This document shows positions 1-10,996 of a DNA stretch of 64,000 bases, piece after piece. How positions within the stretch are numbered: the stretch's first letter is position 1; each line of letters opens with the position of its first letter. The DNA is taken from assembly GCA_963210315.1 (NCBI GenBank), contig OY723286.1:1922001-1986000 (forward strand). The letters run 5' to 3'. The DNA is from Rhynchopus euleeides (lineage: Eukaryota; Euglenozoa; Diplonemea; Diplonemida; Diplonemidae). The notes beneath the pieces are model-generated. The model saw only the letters and a program-made list of their open reading frames with translations. It was not told the origin of the DNA and did no database searches. Position numbers and translations under genes: made by a program.

Positions 1-2
1 GC

Positions 3-3000
3 AGGACGGCCCTGCGACGCGGGGTGTGGGCGCACGTCGTGCTGACGTACACGGCGGCAGAGACGAAGCTGCGGCTGTGGGTGGACGGGAAGGTTGTGCT
101 GACGAGGCGGGTGGCGATGCACCTGCGGCAGAAGTCGAGGTACGGGGGCATGGCCATCGGGGAGTTCCACCTGGGCGGGTCACCGTTCGCACGCGGGGGT
201 GAGTATTTCATCGACCACGTCAGCTTCGCAGACCATGCCGTCACCGACGTGGCTGAGGTTGCAGCCCCGTGCATCAAGGGGCCGCCGATCCGTGCACCGA
301 CACCTGTGCCACGCACACAGTCCCCCCCCACCCCACCTGCACCGACACGCGCGCCACGTACACCCGCACCCACCCCTCCGCGGACGCCATCACCTGTGCG
401 GACACCTGCACCTGCACCGCCGCAGCCAGCACGCGGGGACGCCGCTCTGTGTGCGCAGAAGGGGGCCGTGTGCGGGGCAGTCCGTGACGGGAAGGGGAAG
501 ACAGTGACGTGCGGGACGTGCGGGGCTGGGGAGATGTGTTCCTTCGGGCGCTGCGAGGCACGGTGCTCGCTGGAGGTGCTCGCGAAGAAGAAGGGGCCGT
601 TCGACGGGCTGTTCGCATTCGTGCCGCTGCAGTTTGCCTACGAGGACCTGTCGGAGAACCAGCACCCCGTGACGGCGGAGCTGCTGGCAAACGACCGGAG
701 CGCAGACACGTTCCCCTACGAGAGCGCGGTGGACATGGCGGACAAGGTGGTGCGGGTGGACTTCCAGAGGCGGACGGTGAGGCCGGCGATGACGCTGTCG
801 TTCAAGCTGATGCCGAAGGCGCTCGGGCAAAGCGGGGTGGTGCTGACCTTCGGGCCGCTGACGGTGTTGGCGGGCGGGAAGCTCTCCGTGACGGTGGGTG
901 GGATGACGGTGGTGAACACGGCACAGCCCTTGAACCACCGGCGCTGCAACCATGTTGTTGTTCAGCTCTCGAGCCGCGGCAGCTTGGCCACGTTTGTGAA
1001 CGGGCGCCGCACGGAGCGCGCCCTCGGGCGGGCCGCCGCACTGATGCTGGGTGGCTCGCTGACAGTCGGGCGCTACCTCGGGAAGGTGTGGGACGTGCGT
1101 GTGTACGAGAGGGCGCTGGCGGGGCGCGAGATTGCGGACCTCGGGGACGACTGCGACAGCGGGCTCAGCATGGAGGTGCGGGACGCAGGGTACCCGAACT
1201 ACATGTGTGGGGTGTACTACTGCATGTACTGGCCTGCCGGGGTGACGGACACGACGCAGGAGAGTCTCGACTACCAGTTGTCCGGGCATGACATGGTGTG
1301 GGAGCACAACGTGCTGGAGACCGGGATGTACGTGCAGGGGGCGCTGTGTGCGGAGCTTGCCAAACCGCGCGACCTGCTGCTGACGGCGGGGTATCGCAAG
1401 TCGTGGGTCAGCAAGTTCACCTTTGCGAAGCCGTGGAACCAGTACGTGCTGCACGAGAACTTCCACGCGTACCAGGCGCGCGTCAGGGGGTCCACGAAGT
1501 TCCTGGCCGAGTCGACTGCATCGTGGGGGGCGTTCTCGCAGAAGCCGACCGCATACGACACAATCCTCGGGATGTACACGCTGCAGCCGCAGCTGGCGCT
1601 GTGGACCACGCAGAGCTCTGTATTTGAGGACGGGATCATCGACAACGCGAAGGGGGGTCACCAGTACGGGGCTGCCATCTGGGAGTGGTACGTCACGCAC
1701 CACGTGCTGGGGGACGACTTCTTCATCGGGAAGGTGTACAACCGCAGGGTGCTCGGGCTGGCCCCGACCAGCGGTGCCCCTGCAGAGGGGATGTACAACG
1801 CGCTGCGGGAGGCCGGGTTCGACATGCGCGACGTGTTCAGCGACTTCGCGGCACGTGTGACGACGTGGGACATGGACTACGAGGAGACGTTCCGTGCGTC
1901 AGAGCTGGGGTCCTTCCGCCGCATGGACAGGAACAACCGGAAGGCGGACAAGCCGATCCCTGACTCGGAGGTGGACAACAAGATCGCAGAGTTCTACGGG
2001 GTGCGCGGGGCAGGCACGAGGTGGGTGGCTGTGCCGGATCGCTACAAGATCGGGGACTGGGCGTACAACGCGTACGAGGTGGACGTGACCGCAGCCACCA
2101 CGTACGAGGTTGGGATGAAGCCGTCGACACGCAACCCGGCGTACTCTGAGTTTCGTGCACAGGCAGTGGTGCACAACACGCAGACGGGGAAGCGGAGGTA
2201 CCACAAGCTGCCGGTCACGAAGGCGGGTGTGGCTGTGACGGTGCGGGTGCGTGCTGCCGCAGGGGAGAAGCTGTACCTGGTTGTGGCCAACACACCTTCA
2301 ACAATGTTCACCGGTTTCAAGGCCTACACGTACGAGTACCTGCTGGCCCCGAGGAAGGCGGGTGGGGCTCCTGCACCCACACGGGCGCCCCCAACCCCAC
2401 CTGCGCCGACACGCGCACCGCGTACGCGCCCACCGGCCCCTGTGCGGACGCCAGCACCGGCACCATCGCCATCACCACCCACCCCGCCGGCAGCGGGCCG
2501 TGCACGCGTGTTCCTGATGGCGGGTCAGTCGAACATGGTGGGGCACGGGCGGGTGTCTGACCTCAAGATCTTTGAACCGAAGCTGCTGGAGACCAGGGAC
2601 GACGTGTTCGCCAAGTCGATCATCGAGGTGCGCAGGGGAACAGGGCGCCTCGCCCCTCAGTACGGGAGGGCGTTCGGCCCGGAGCTGGGGTTCGGGCACG
2701 TGCTCGGGGACACCTTCGCGGAGGATGTGTACCTCTTCAAGGCTGCGAAGGGAGGGACCCAGATTGCGAACGAGGACCACTGGGCCCCGCGCGGGAAGGA
2801 CGGCAACCTGTACAAGCAGGCCATTGCAGGGTTCAAGCAGTTCCTGTCGCGCGACGTGCCGAGGGAGCATGTGGTGTCGGGGTTTGTGTGGTTCCAGGGG
2901 TACAACGACGCCTTCTCCGACGCGAACGCGAACGGGTACGAGGCGGCGCTGGTGGAGCTGATTGCGTCTGTGCGGCGGGACCTGGGGGTGGCGGACCTGC

Positions 3001-4210
3001 CTGTCGTGGTGGTGCAGGGGAACGACAACCAGGGTGTGCGTGGGGACATCATCAGGGCTGCGCAGGCGAAGGTGGCGACAGAGGACGCGCATGCCGACTG
3101 GGTTGTGTCGGGCGACCTGTACAACTACTTCCACTACGACAGCCCGTCGATGGCCACGATCGGGCGGCGTGCGGGGCAGGCAATGCTGCCGTTTCTTGGG
3201 CGGGCGGGTGCCTTCAAGGATGTGTATGTGGGGACACAGGGCAGGACGCTGCAGGTTGCGGGACGTGAGGGCGTGCTTGCGAACGACCGGGGCGTGGGCA
3301 AGGGCAGGGCACAGGTGGTGGCCAGGCCGTCGCACGGGAACCTGGTACTGCGCAGCGACGGCGGGTTCACGTACCGCCCTGCTGCAGGGTTTGTCGGGCT
3401 CGACACCTTCACGTACACCGTGGCAGACAGGGCGGGGGTGGTGGGGAACCCTGCGGTCGTCGAAGTCTGGGTGGAGACGAAGACCGCGTCGGACGAGAAG
3501 CTGATTGTGCACTACGCATTCGAGGAGGCGGGTGTGGTGGCGGACAGGTCGTCGCCGTCGTCCCCCTCCATCGTGTACGACTCGACCAGGAGGGTGCAGG
3601 CGTACGCCGACCCGACGGGGGTGTCTGTGGGGGAGGCACGCGGGGTGTCGGGCAAGTGTGCGGTGCTGTCGGGCACCCCGAAGAAGTGGGGCGACGGGCA
3701 CCTGTCTGTACAGATGTCCCCGATGCCGGACTTCCTCCTCTTCGGGCTGGACGACATCACCGTGTGCATGTGGGTGAAGGTGGCAGCGCCCACCACGGAC
3801 AAGATGCCGATCTTCTCCAACGCCGGGCGCCCCAATATACCATGGGGCTGACGCTGCTGACGGGCGGGCCCGGCAAGTCCTTCACCACTGTTGTGTACGG
3901 CACGGGGGGGCGCAGGGTCACCGTCGCCTCACAGGGCCCTGCCATCGATGACGGGGCATGGCACCACGTGGCAGCTGTCGTGTCGCGCTCCACCAACACC
4001 GCGACAAACTACGTGGACGGGCGGGCCGTGTCGACTGCCGGCATCTCCGGGGTGGGCGGGGCGTTCGAGCAGGGCTTCTACACGCGCCTGGGCGGTGTGG
4101 CGTGGCTCGGAAGCAACGCGAAGTTCGTGGGGCACATGGACGAGGTGCGGGTGTACCGCACAGCACTCCCCGCAGCACGCATCGCACAGCTGTTTGCTCG
4201 CAGGGAGTGA
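3..4210 (+). CDS. Secreted LamG / zincin-like / SASA-esterase multidomain protein, 5'-truncated by the window
   Basis: This is the 3' part of the gene seen whole at 27154-31793; the first 144 codons lie outside the window. It enters inside the first LamG-type domain and then carries everything described for the full copy: Pro/Thr linker, Cys-rich knot, second LamG domain, HExxH zincin-like domain, SASA esterase, cadherin-like domain and third LamG domain. The main frame stops at 3849-3851, while the rest of the last LamG domain is open in another frame to the stop at 4208-4210. The break lies next to the CCCC run at 3830-3833. The base at 542 is C, giving TCC instead of TCG for the same serine. 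Product homology is clear at domain level; overall function is inferred. Confidence 0.75.
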
Positions 4211-5118
4211 AGGGACTTGAGACTTGAGACAGCAGCAGTGAGTGTGTGGTTGGGGCGGCAGGTGGCTTTGCCTGTGTGCGTGTGTGTTTGTCCCGCTCTC
4301 GTCATAGACCGAAAAGGGCAGTGTCGCTGCCCCAGCGGAGGGACCGACACACAAGGCACACAAAAGCAAGCGACCCCGCTGCCCACCAACTGTGAGTGTG
4401 CTGTGGCTGTGGTGTGTACAGGGTGTGTCCCCTTCTGCCTCTTTCTCTGTCTCCCTCTCCACGATCTGCTACACTTGACTGTGTACCAGATGACATATTA
4501 TTGACGTTTTCACTATAACTCTTGCGCTTCCTTGTTGGGGCAACCGACATGCGTGTTCTGTGCACACCACCTCTCCCCTCAGGAGTGTTCCTCTCTGCAC
4601 CATTCCGCAGATCAGCATCCAGTCGTGCGCACAGGTTCACACGGTGGGGTTGGTTGCCCCGTTCTCTTCTTTGTCCTGCGTGCGTGAGTTCCGTTCGTTG
4701 TGTCTGTTCTCTGCCTTTACTGTCAGCGGACGTGGCACAGTTTTTACATCCTGCCACAAGCTGCCGTGGGTGGCTGACACACAAGGCCACTCACTCACAG
4801 CCCCGCATCCACAACACCACCACCCCTGCCCATGTAGTTGGTTGTCTTTCAGCCACTTCTTGCCGTTCCCCAGGTGAAGGGATAAAGGCAACCGTATCTG
4901 GAATGACATGTCCTTGGAAGCACCCCACTCCCCCAGCACCCAGCTTGACTCAGGTGTTGACGCACACCCTCGCCCTGCACCACATCTCCACTGCTGTTCA
5001 CCCTGGTGCCACCCCCACATCAGAGGCACCAGTTGGGTGTGCCCACCTGTACCCTGTACCCCTCCACACCACACCACACCTCATCACACTGCCGCAGATT
5101 GTTTGCAACTCACTGAGA
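4211..5118. other. Intergenic spacer, LamG gene to peroxidase gene
   Basis: No gene supported. It holds a GT-rich stretch, a 6-bp perfect hairpin at 4316-4332 (GGGCAG / CTGCCC) and a CA/CT-rich leader ending in CCGCAG at 5092-5097, a good candidate trans-splice acceptor 21 bases before the peroxidase start. An open frame upstream of the peroxidase ATG is taken as non-coding leader. Confidence 0.5.
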
Positions 5119-6349
5119 ATGAGGTCTACCGCTGTGGTGCTGGTGGCGCTGCTTGCCGTGCAGCTGACTGGTGTGCAGGCACAGCGTGGTGGGCGCGGAG
5201 GCCGGGGTGGCGGTGGCGGTGGTGGTCGTGGTGGTGGTGGGGCACCAGCACCGGCACCCGCTCCTGCACCAGTCCCTCAGCCTCCACCTGCACCGGCACC
5301 GGCGCCTGTGCCTGTGCCACCTGTGACGGGAGGTGGACGTGGCGGGAGGGGCGGGCGTGGTGGCAGGGGCGGTGGCGGGGCACCTGCACCAGCACCAGCG
5401 CCTGCACCTGCACCTGTGCCCGTGCCGCCACCCACGGCACCCACACCCGCACAGAGCGGGCCGCCCAGGACACAGCCGGGTCGGGCGATCCTCGCGTCTG
5501 CACGTGCACGGTACCAGCCCGTGGTGCAGTCGATCGGGCAGCTGATCGAGTCGAGCCCCGAAGAGCTGCGGCCGCTGTTTGTGCGGATGGCGTTCCACGC
5601 GGTGACGACGTACGACGCGTCTGCACGCCCTGTGGGCGGCCCTGTCGGGGGGGTGCCTGCGCACGGCCCCCGAGAACCGGATCCCGGACAACACGATCAT
5701 GTCGCTTGTGACGGACCCGCTGGAGGCGGTGAAGCGTGCACACCCCTTCATCACGTACGCAGACCTGTACCAGCTGGCCGGGAACGTGGCGCACGAGTAC
5801 ATGGGGTCCCCGTCGCTGTTCTGGCGGCCCGGGCGGCGCGACTTCACGGCACCGGCGGAGACCGGGCGGCTGTGTGTGGGGGACGCGTCGCGCATCCCGC
5901 AGAAGCGCTTCAACAACGACAACTTCCCGCACCCGGACACGCTGCAGCACTTCTTCGACGTGTTTGAGCGCCTCGACATCAGCCTGGACAGGGACGCGCT
6001 GGCCTTGCATAAGGCTGCCGCGCTCATGGGAGGACATCAGATGGGCGGGATGCACACAGAGGTCAGCAACAACGAGGGTGTGTGGACCGCAAACAACCTG
6101 GTCTTCGGGAACGAGTACTTCTTCAACCTGGAGAACGGGAACTGGGGCCGCGGCACAGCCCAGCAGGGCCAGACGGACCTGCAGTACCGCGGCGGGCCCG
6201 GCGGGCGCTTCACCATGCTCCCCATCGACATGGTGATGCGTGCGGACAACCGGCTGCGCAACATTGTGCGCCAGTTCGCCCAGAACCGCCAGCAGTTCAA
6301 CACCCACTACCTTGCTGCCTGGCGCCATGTCCAGGAGCTTGGCATGTGA
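5119..6349 (+). CDS. Secreted class I heme peroxidase (APX/CcP-like), one frame break
   Basis: A heme peroxidase that would reduce hydrogen peroxide. ATG 5119 opens a signal peptide (residues 1-21), then Gly/Arg-rich and Ala-Pro-rich low-complexity segments, then the catalytic domain. The distal motif RMAFH gives R156 and H160, with Phe where APX and CcP have Trp. Downstream are the proximal His in GGHQMGG (codon 6035-6037), the Trp matching CcP Trp191 (6083-6085) and the partner Asp in MLPID (6227-6229). The C-terminal segment resembles CcP more than plant peroxidases. The domain is split between two frames at a run of seven G (5647-5653); six G would keep GGC-LRT-APEN in frame without loss. 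The break is identical in all three passes. Class I hybrids of this type are known in Euglenozoa, but a secretory signal and a Gly/Arg tract are unusual. Ascorbate versus cytochrome c as electron donor cannot be decided. Confidence 0.75.
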
Positions 6350-7157
6350 TCTGATGTGACCTGATCACAGTGTGGCAAGTCTCGTTTCTGATGGTGCTGC
6401 ACATCAATCCACTCCACAATCCGATGCATCTTCCCCTCCTTCTTCTCCTTCTTCTTCTTCTTCATGTGTTCAACTCGCCTGACAACCACCACTGTGTGTG
6501 TGTGTCTCACACAACACACATGCGGCTTCCTTGTTCTTGTGTTGTCTTGTCTCGCTGAATGAACTGAAACGAAAGTACGAATCTGAACACAGCGGCCTAG
6601 GCGTAATGCCCTCGCCCGACAGGCTGAGACTGCAGAACTGGTTTGTACCACACTTGCCCGCTGCTCGCACTCGCACCGTCACGGTGTGTGTGGGTATGTG
6701 TGTGCACGTGGTGCGTCCATTCCGGCTCTCACGCACTCACCCACTTCCGAAGGTTCTGACCCTTGTTGCCGTTCTTGCTATAGACTCCGGCAGATCCTCG
6801 CTTTGTTGTTTGTTTCCTATAGACAGCACTGCCGATACAAAGTCGGCATGCAGTGCTGTGCCTGTTCGCTGTTTGTTTGCCCATGTGACATCTTGTTCCA
6901 CCTTTCGCCTGAAGTGCTTCTGCTTCCAGTTTGAGTTTTCATGTTTCATCCTCTCGTCTTGTTTGCAGCGCCACAGACCGACACGCACATGAGGTGCAGA
7001 TGAATGCAATGCAGCTGAAGTGACAACACGCCCACCCCCAAGCTGACCCATGCACTGCAGCCGTTGCACTGATCACCAACACACTCCTCGCATGAGTGCA
7101 CACCGACACCCTGCAGGACACCCAGACCACAACACTACCCACAACACCAACTACAAA
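6350..7157. other. Intergenic spacer, peroxidase gene to Cys-rich gene
   Basis: No gene supported. A perfect 7-bp inverted repeat (6345-6351 / 6363-6369) straddles the peroxidase stop codon. A CTT-rich pyrimidine tract lies at about 6431-6464. A strong hairpin at 6823-6859 is listed separately. CCCTGCAG ending at 7116 is a candidate trans-splice acceptor 41 bases before the next start. Confidence 0.5.
6823..6859 (+). other. Near-perfect hairpin of unknown role
   Basis: An outer 8-10 bp stem (ACAGCACTGC / GCAGTGCTGT) encloses an inner stem (GCCGA / TCGGC) around a 7-base loop, with only a two-base bulge. It follows TATAG. It could be a structured 3'-UTR element or a small RNA precursor. Copies lie at 34406-34442 and 59591-59627. 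Strand is arbitrary. Confidence 0.45.
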
Positions 7158-7526
7158 ATGTTCGCATCGCGCACAATCCTGCTGGCGGCGGCGTGCCTCA
7201 TCGCTGCGGGGGTGCAGGCGGAGGCGCAGCAGATCTGCTGCCTGGCGTTCCCGACGTGCCCTGCCGACACGACGCGCGACGCGACGTGCACGGCGGCCGA
7301 CGTGAAGGCCGGGCTGTGCCAGGAGGCGACGCTGTGCTGCAGCACGATCCGCTGCAGGGTGAAGCAGCCTGAGACGCCCATCTGCTGCCAGGCCATGCCG
7401 TCGTGCCCGGCCGGTTACGAGCAGACGGACGAGTCTGTGTGCTCCGACCACATGTGGAAGTACGGGATCTGCAGGAAGGCGAGCCGCTGCTGCAAGGAGA
7501 TCACGTGCCGCACCTGGGTCATGTAG
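7158..7526 (+). CDS. Small secreted protein with a duplicated eight-cysteine domain
   Basis: 122 residues, family not recognised. ATG 7158 begins a clear signal peptide (about residues 1-20, Ala/Leu-rich, ending VQAEA). The mature part is two copies of one domain with matching cysteine spacing: CC-x5-C-x9-C-x9-C-x5-CC-x4-C in the first and CC-x5-C-x11-C-x9-C-x5-CC-x4-C in the second. Both begin ICC-x-A-x-P-x-CPA. Eight cysteines per domain imply a disulfide-rich extracellular protein such as an inhibitor, an antimicrobial-like peptide or a structural protein; none can be asserted. It is preceded by a CA-rich leader with a candidate splice acceptor at 7115-7116 and followed by a long spacer containing the inferred unit junction. 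The gene occurs in all three passes without change. Confidence 0.75.
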   Translation: MFASRTILLAAACLIAAGVQAEAQQICCLAFPTCPADTTRDATCTAADVKAGLCQEATLCCSTIRCRVKQPETPICCQAMPSCPAGYEQTDESVCSDHMWKYGICRKASRCCKEITCRTWVM

Positions 7527-9085
7527 GAGCGTGGAGGAGGCCCCTTGCGGTACAGATGTTGCTGCTGAGCCCCAACCGGCTGTGTGGCGACTGGGTGGCT
7601 GGGTGATGGAGACAGCTGTGCGTGGCTTCTTTGTTGCTCTCAAAATCAACTTCAAACAGAAACACAAAGACAATAGCATGGCAGAGCAGGGCAGGACGGG
7701 CGGGGGAGCTCTGTAGCCCCCCACCTCTCCGCACTGCTTTGTTTGTTCTTTTTTGGGTGGTGGTGGACTACTGGACTACTGGACTACCCCCACCTCTTCG
7801 CGTTGTATGCCCCTCTTTTTTGGAAGAACAGCTAGCTTTTCGCACTAAAAAGACTCGTGGCAGCGTTCGGTATCTGCACACATGCACTAGCAGGCACCGT
7901 TCGTACAAACAAAGAACGCAACTCCAAGTCTTTTTCCTTTTCATCCCCTGCATCCCCACATCCCCGGAACCGCAACAAGGCGCGGTGTGTGTCCTCCCGG
8001 CCTAGACGAGATGAGCCAGTTGGCGTTTGTGTTGCCCGGTTGTGCCTTGTTCTGACACAAGTGCAAGTGGGCAGCACCCGCCTGGGAGCCTGAATGTCGC
8101 TGGGAGAGGACACGCCGTGCCCCACAGAGGCATCCTGTGCCTTGTGGTCAAACTGTTGCCGATTTCCCCTACGATCCATCCATCTTCGTACCATCTACCA
8201 TTAACGTCTCTCTCTTTGCGCAGCAAGCACACACACACACACCCAGAGAGGTAGCCCGTCTTTACTCGGACGGGTCGCAGCGGGAGCACTCGAACGAACA
8301 CAGAGAAGGCACCGACCGCCCGCCTGCCGTGCACCACCACGTTGCGGCCGCTGAGACCTCCGGGGGAACCCCCGACAGGAGGAATGTGTGGCAGCGTTGT
8401 GTGTGGTGCACGTGCACGTGGGAGGTTTGTGGCCTTGATCGAGGCGTCCGTCTGCGAAAACCACCTCTGCAAGGGAGTGAACTGCATGCGCTGCCCTGCT
8501 GATGTGCCTCCTGCTTGGCTTTGCTTTGCCCCACAGGCGGGGGCGGTGGGGTGCAGGTGCAGGTGCAGGTGGTTGTGCCACAGCGGCGCAGCTGCCTCGC
8601 CCCGCCTCGCCTCCTTCCCCCTTCTGCTGGGCTGGGCTGGGCTGGAGGTGTATTCCATGGGCCTTTTGTCCGCTTCCTTTTGCTTTTCAGGCGTCTTGTC
8701 TTTTCTACTCTACTCTAGTCTACTCTACTCTCTTTATTCCCTTCCCTTCTCCGACCCATACAGCCGTGCTAATCCCAATGGGCGGAAAAGGGCCTTGTGT
8801 GTGGGACACCCTCAAAACTACAACAGCCCTCCTCAGGTGGGGGCCACACGGGTCTCGCACCCGCTGGCCCCACCCCACAGAAGGGCTTGATCCCGCGGGC
8901 CACACTCGGTGGTGCACAGTGCACCGATTGGAGTATCGTTGATAATGAGCGGAACAGCACCCCATCTCATCCACACTAGCTCCTTGACGCCGCATTGCAT
9001 GTCATCCTTTTCATTTGCGTCTGCAGTCACACTCATTCCGCCACCTGCAGACCAGAGCCACACCCGAAGACATCCTCAAAACACA
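7527..9085. other. Spacer containing the inferred macro-unit junction
   Basis: No gene supported. It holds short tandem repeats (GGACTACT x3 at 7765-7787; TACTC-type repeat at about 8705-8732), a CA microsatellite near 8228, the junction palindrome at 8911-8925 and the inferred junction at 8928/8929. A pyrimidine-rich stretch with TCTGCAG ending at 9026 and CCTGCAG ending at 9050 offers splice acceptors for the next gene. Confidence 0.5.
8911..8925. repeat. Perfect palindrome at the inferred unit junction
   Basis: GGTGCAC-A-GTGCACC, a 7-bp perfect inverted repeat with a one-base centre. It lies three bases left of the inferred junction 8928/8929. The same element at 61679-61693 marks the end of the array. 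Confidence 0.7.
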
Positions 9086-9730
9086 ATGCAGATGACGTCG
9101 TTCGCAGTGCTTGCGGCCATTGTGGCCGTGTCGTCTGGGACACAGGTGAAGTGGACCGGGATTGTGAACGACCAGCAGTGGACGACGGCGAACAACTGGT
9201 ACCCCGCCGTGGTGCCGGGGGCGAACGACGACGTGACGATCGACGACGCGGAGGCGAAGGACGCCACGGTGGTGCTGGTGCAGCCGACCAGCATCGGGTC
9301 GCTGACGATGGGGAACCTGGCGGCAAACTCGGCGCGCCTGCGCGTGCTGGCGAACCTGACTGTGGCACGCACCTTGACGGTGCAGGGGAACGGGCACCTG
9401 GAGATCAACAGCGGGGCGGCACAGGTGGCGTGCCCGAAGGTGTCCGTCAAGGGTGAGTTGGCCTTCCTGGCTGGCGGGATCGCAGGGGCGTATCAGGTGG
9501 ACGGGTACGCCAACTTCGGGACGCAGGCGGCGAAGGTGTTCGACGGGGCGGCCGTCACGGTCAACTCGACGCGCCAGGTGGCTGCCTCCGGCTCCCTCCA
9601 GTTCAAGCAGGGCTCTGTCGTCACCGCCAATACGGGTGTCGTTGCCGAGGGCAGCAACTTCCAGTGCATCGTCATGGACTCGAGCACCGGCAACGCCTTC
9701 CAGGCTCGTGGCTTCGCCTGGAAGCAGTGA
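9086..9730 (+). CDS. Secreted beta-helix-like (adhesin-type) protein
   Basis: 214 residues. ATG 9086 precedes a signal peptide (about residues 1-18). The mature N terminus has W23-T-G, then W32 and N37-W38-Y-P, followed by VPGANDDVTID. This is the W-x-G ... NW ... PG-x-x-DDV start typical of right-handed beta-helix surface proteins. The rest is Val/Ala/Gly/Thr-rich, with short strands that read like stacked coils (LTMGNL, LTVARTLTV, LEINSG). There are very few cysteines and no transmembrane segment or anchor signal is evident. An extracellular or surface structural role is inferred; no catalytic residues are recognisable. It is the first gene after the inferred unit junction, so the last array end, with no following unit, has KMP-11 in this position instead. 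Confidence 0.65.
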   Translation: MQMTSFAVLAAIVAVSSGTQVKWTGIVNDQQWTTANNWYPAVVPGANDDVTIDDAEAKDATVVLVQPTSIGSLTMGNLAANSARLRVLANLTVARTLTVQGNGHLEINSGAAQVACPKVSVKGELAFLAGGIAGAYQVDGYANFGTQAAKVFDGAAVTVNSTRQVAASGSLQFKQGSVVTANTGVVAEGSNFQCIVMDSSTGNAFQARGFAWKQ

Positions 9731-10996
9731 GCTGTCTGTTGTCTGGCTTCTGAGGTGTGAGGCGAGTCGCCGTGTGGGTGCCTGTAGTTCGGGTGCAGCA
9801 GAGCGAATGCAATGCCCTGTGTTGCGGCACTGCCGCACGGTGTTGTTTTTATGTTTTGAATATTCGTTTGTTTGTTGATGCCTTTCGCGTCACTTCATTT
9901 CCCTGCCTTTCCTCCTCGTGCTCAATTCTGAGGCAGCAGCAACGACACAGCCAGACAAGCACACCGCGCGCCTGGACAGTTCGGCGGGATGCAGGCTTCC
10001 CTGCACCAGCCTCTTGCGTCTTGCCGTGACGGTGCTGCCGTTGTCTGCTTTTGTTTTCGATTCTTCTCTTTCGCATCCACAGAGGGAGCCATGTGGCGAT
10101 ACTGATCGTGCCGCATGCCTTCTGCCGCCCAACGCTGTGCCTTTCCCGTTCCTATGTCGGGACACGGGAGGGCCTGAAGAGGTCATGGTGATGATGATGA
10201 ATATGATGAGACCAAGGAAGGCAGGCTCACCCCACCTCCCTCCTGTTGCCCAATTGCTGGATTCTGTGTCTTGGTATTTGCGGTTGTGGGACAGCAACGC
10301 CTTCGATGTGTTATATACACCACCAGGTGCAGCATTATCGTATGACGCCACACACACAAGACAAGACAAGCGAAGACAACACTGCAGGAGCCAGGCACCC
10401 TCACCTCGGACGAAGGAAGGCCAGCACACCCACACCTCCCTCCGTTGCCCCGGAGATCTGGCACTTGCTTGTCATGAGGTTGCAGCTGTGTGTGTGTGTT
10501 GCTGCTGAGTTGAGTTGAGTTGAGTTGGAGATATTGCAAGGGGTGTCCTAGAGTCACGGCTTGTGTCCGAATGATCGGTCTTGTCGTACTTACACACGTC
10601 CGAGACAGCGGTGTGCTGGCATCTGGATGCATGCAGCACTGTGCCTTGAGGCGCCACCCCTCCATCGCTCTGCCCCTGCTGCACCGACCCGCAGTCCCTG
10701 TGCGGGAGGCAGTTGAACTGGTCGGGGAGATAGGCTGCACTCCAAACACATGCACCGGATGGAGTGCCTGGAATCAACCAGCTTCGCAATCGCCACACGT
10801 CGATGCGGGGTCAATGGACTGGGCTAGACACTAGACGCTGGATGCTCGTCTGCCCTGCAGGGTGTGTGTCAGGGCGTGTACACACTGTTCCACTCCTGTT
10901 CCTGTTCATTGTCGTGTTCACCCACCAACACACCAAACACAACACCATACGCACACAGTTCACCGCACCGCACCCACAACACAACACACACCAACG
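9731..10996. other. Intergenic spacer, beta-helix gene to Hsp31 gene
   Basis: No gene supported. A perfect 6-bp hairpin (TGCGGC-ACT-GCCGCA, 9823-9837) is closely followed by a T-rich run. Simple repeats are a TGA-rich stretch at about 10187-10208 and GAGTT x4 at 10507-10526. CCTGCAG ending at 10860 starts a CA-rich leader for the next gene. Confidence 0.5.

Larger units (their letters stand above)
1..8928 (+). repeat. Tail of a tandem macro-unit (first pass)
   Basis: This stretch is the right part of a large unit repeated head to tail. It matches 27584-36511 and 52769-61696. The only base difference I found is at 542 (C here, G at 28125 and 53310), and it is synonymous. It begins inside the LamG gene and contains the peroxidase and the Cys-rich gene. 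The right boundary is inferred from where the third pass diverges into unique DNA. Confidence 0.85.

Noticed and set aside
4522-5118. In-frame extension upstream of the peroxidase start
   Set aside because: No domain, CA/CT-rich leader sequence; the ATG at 5119 begins a clear signal peptide just after an acceptor-like AG.
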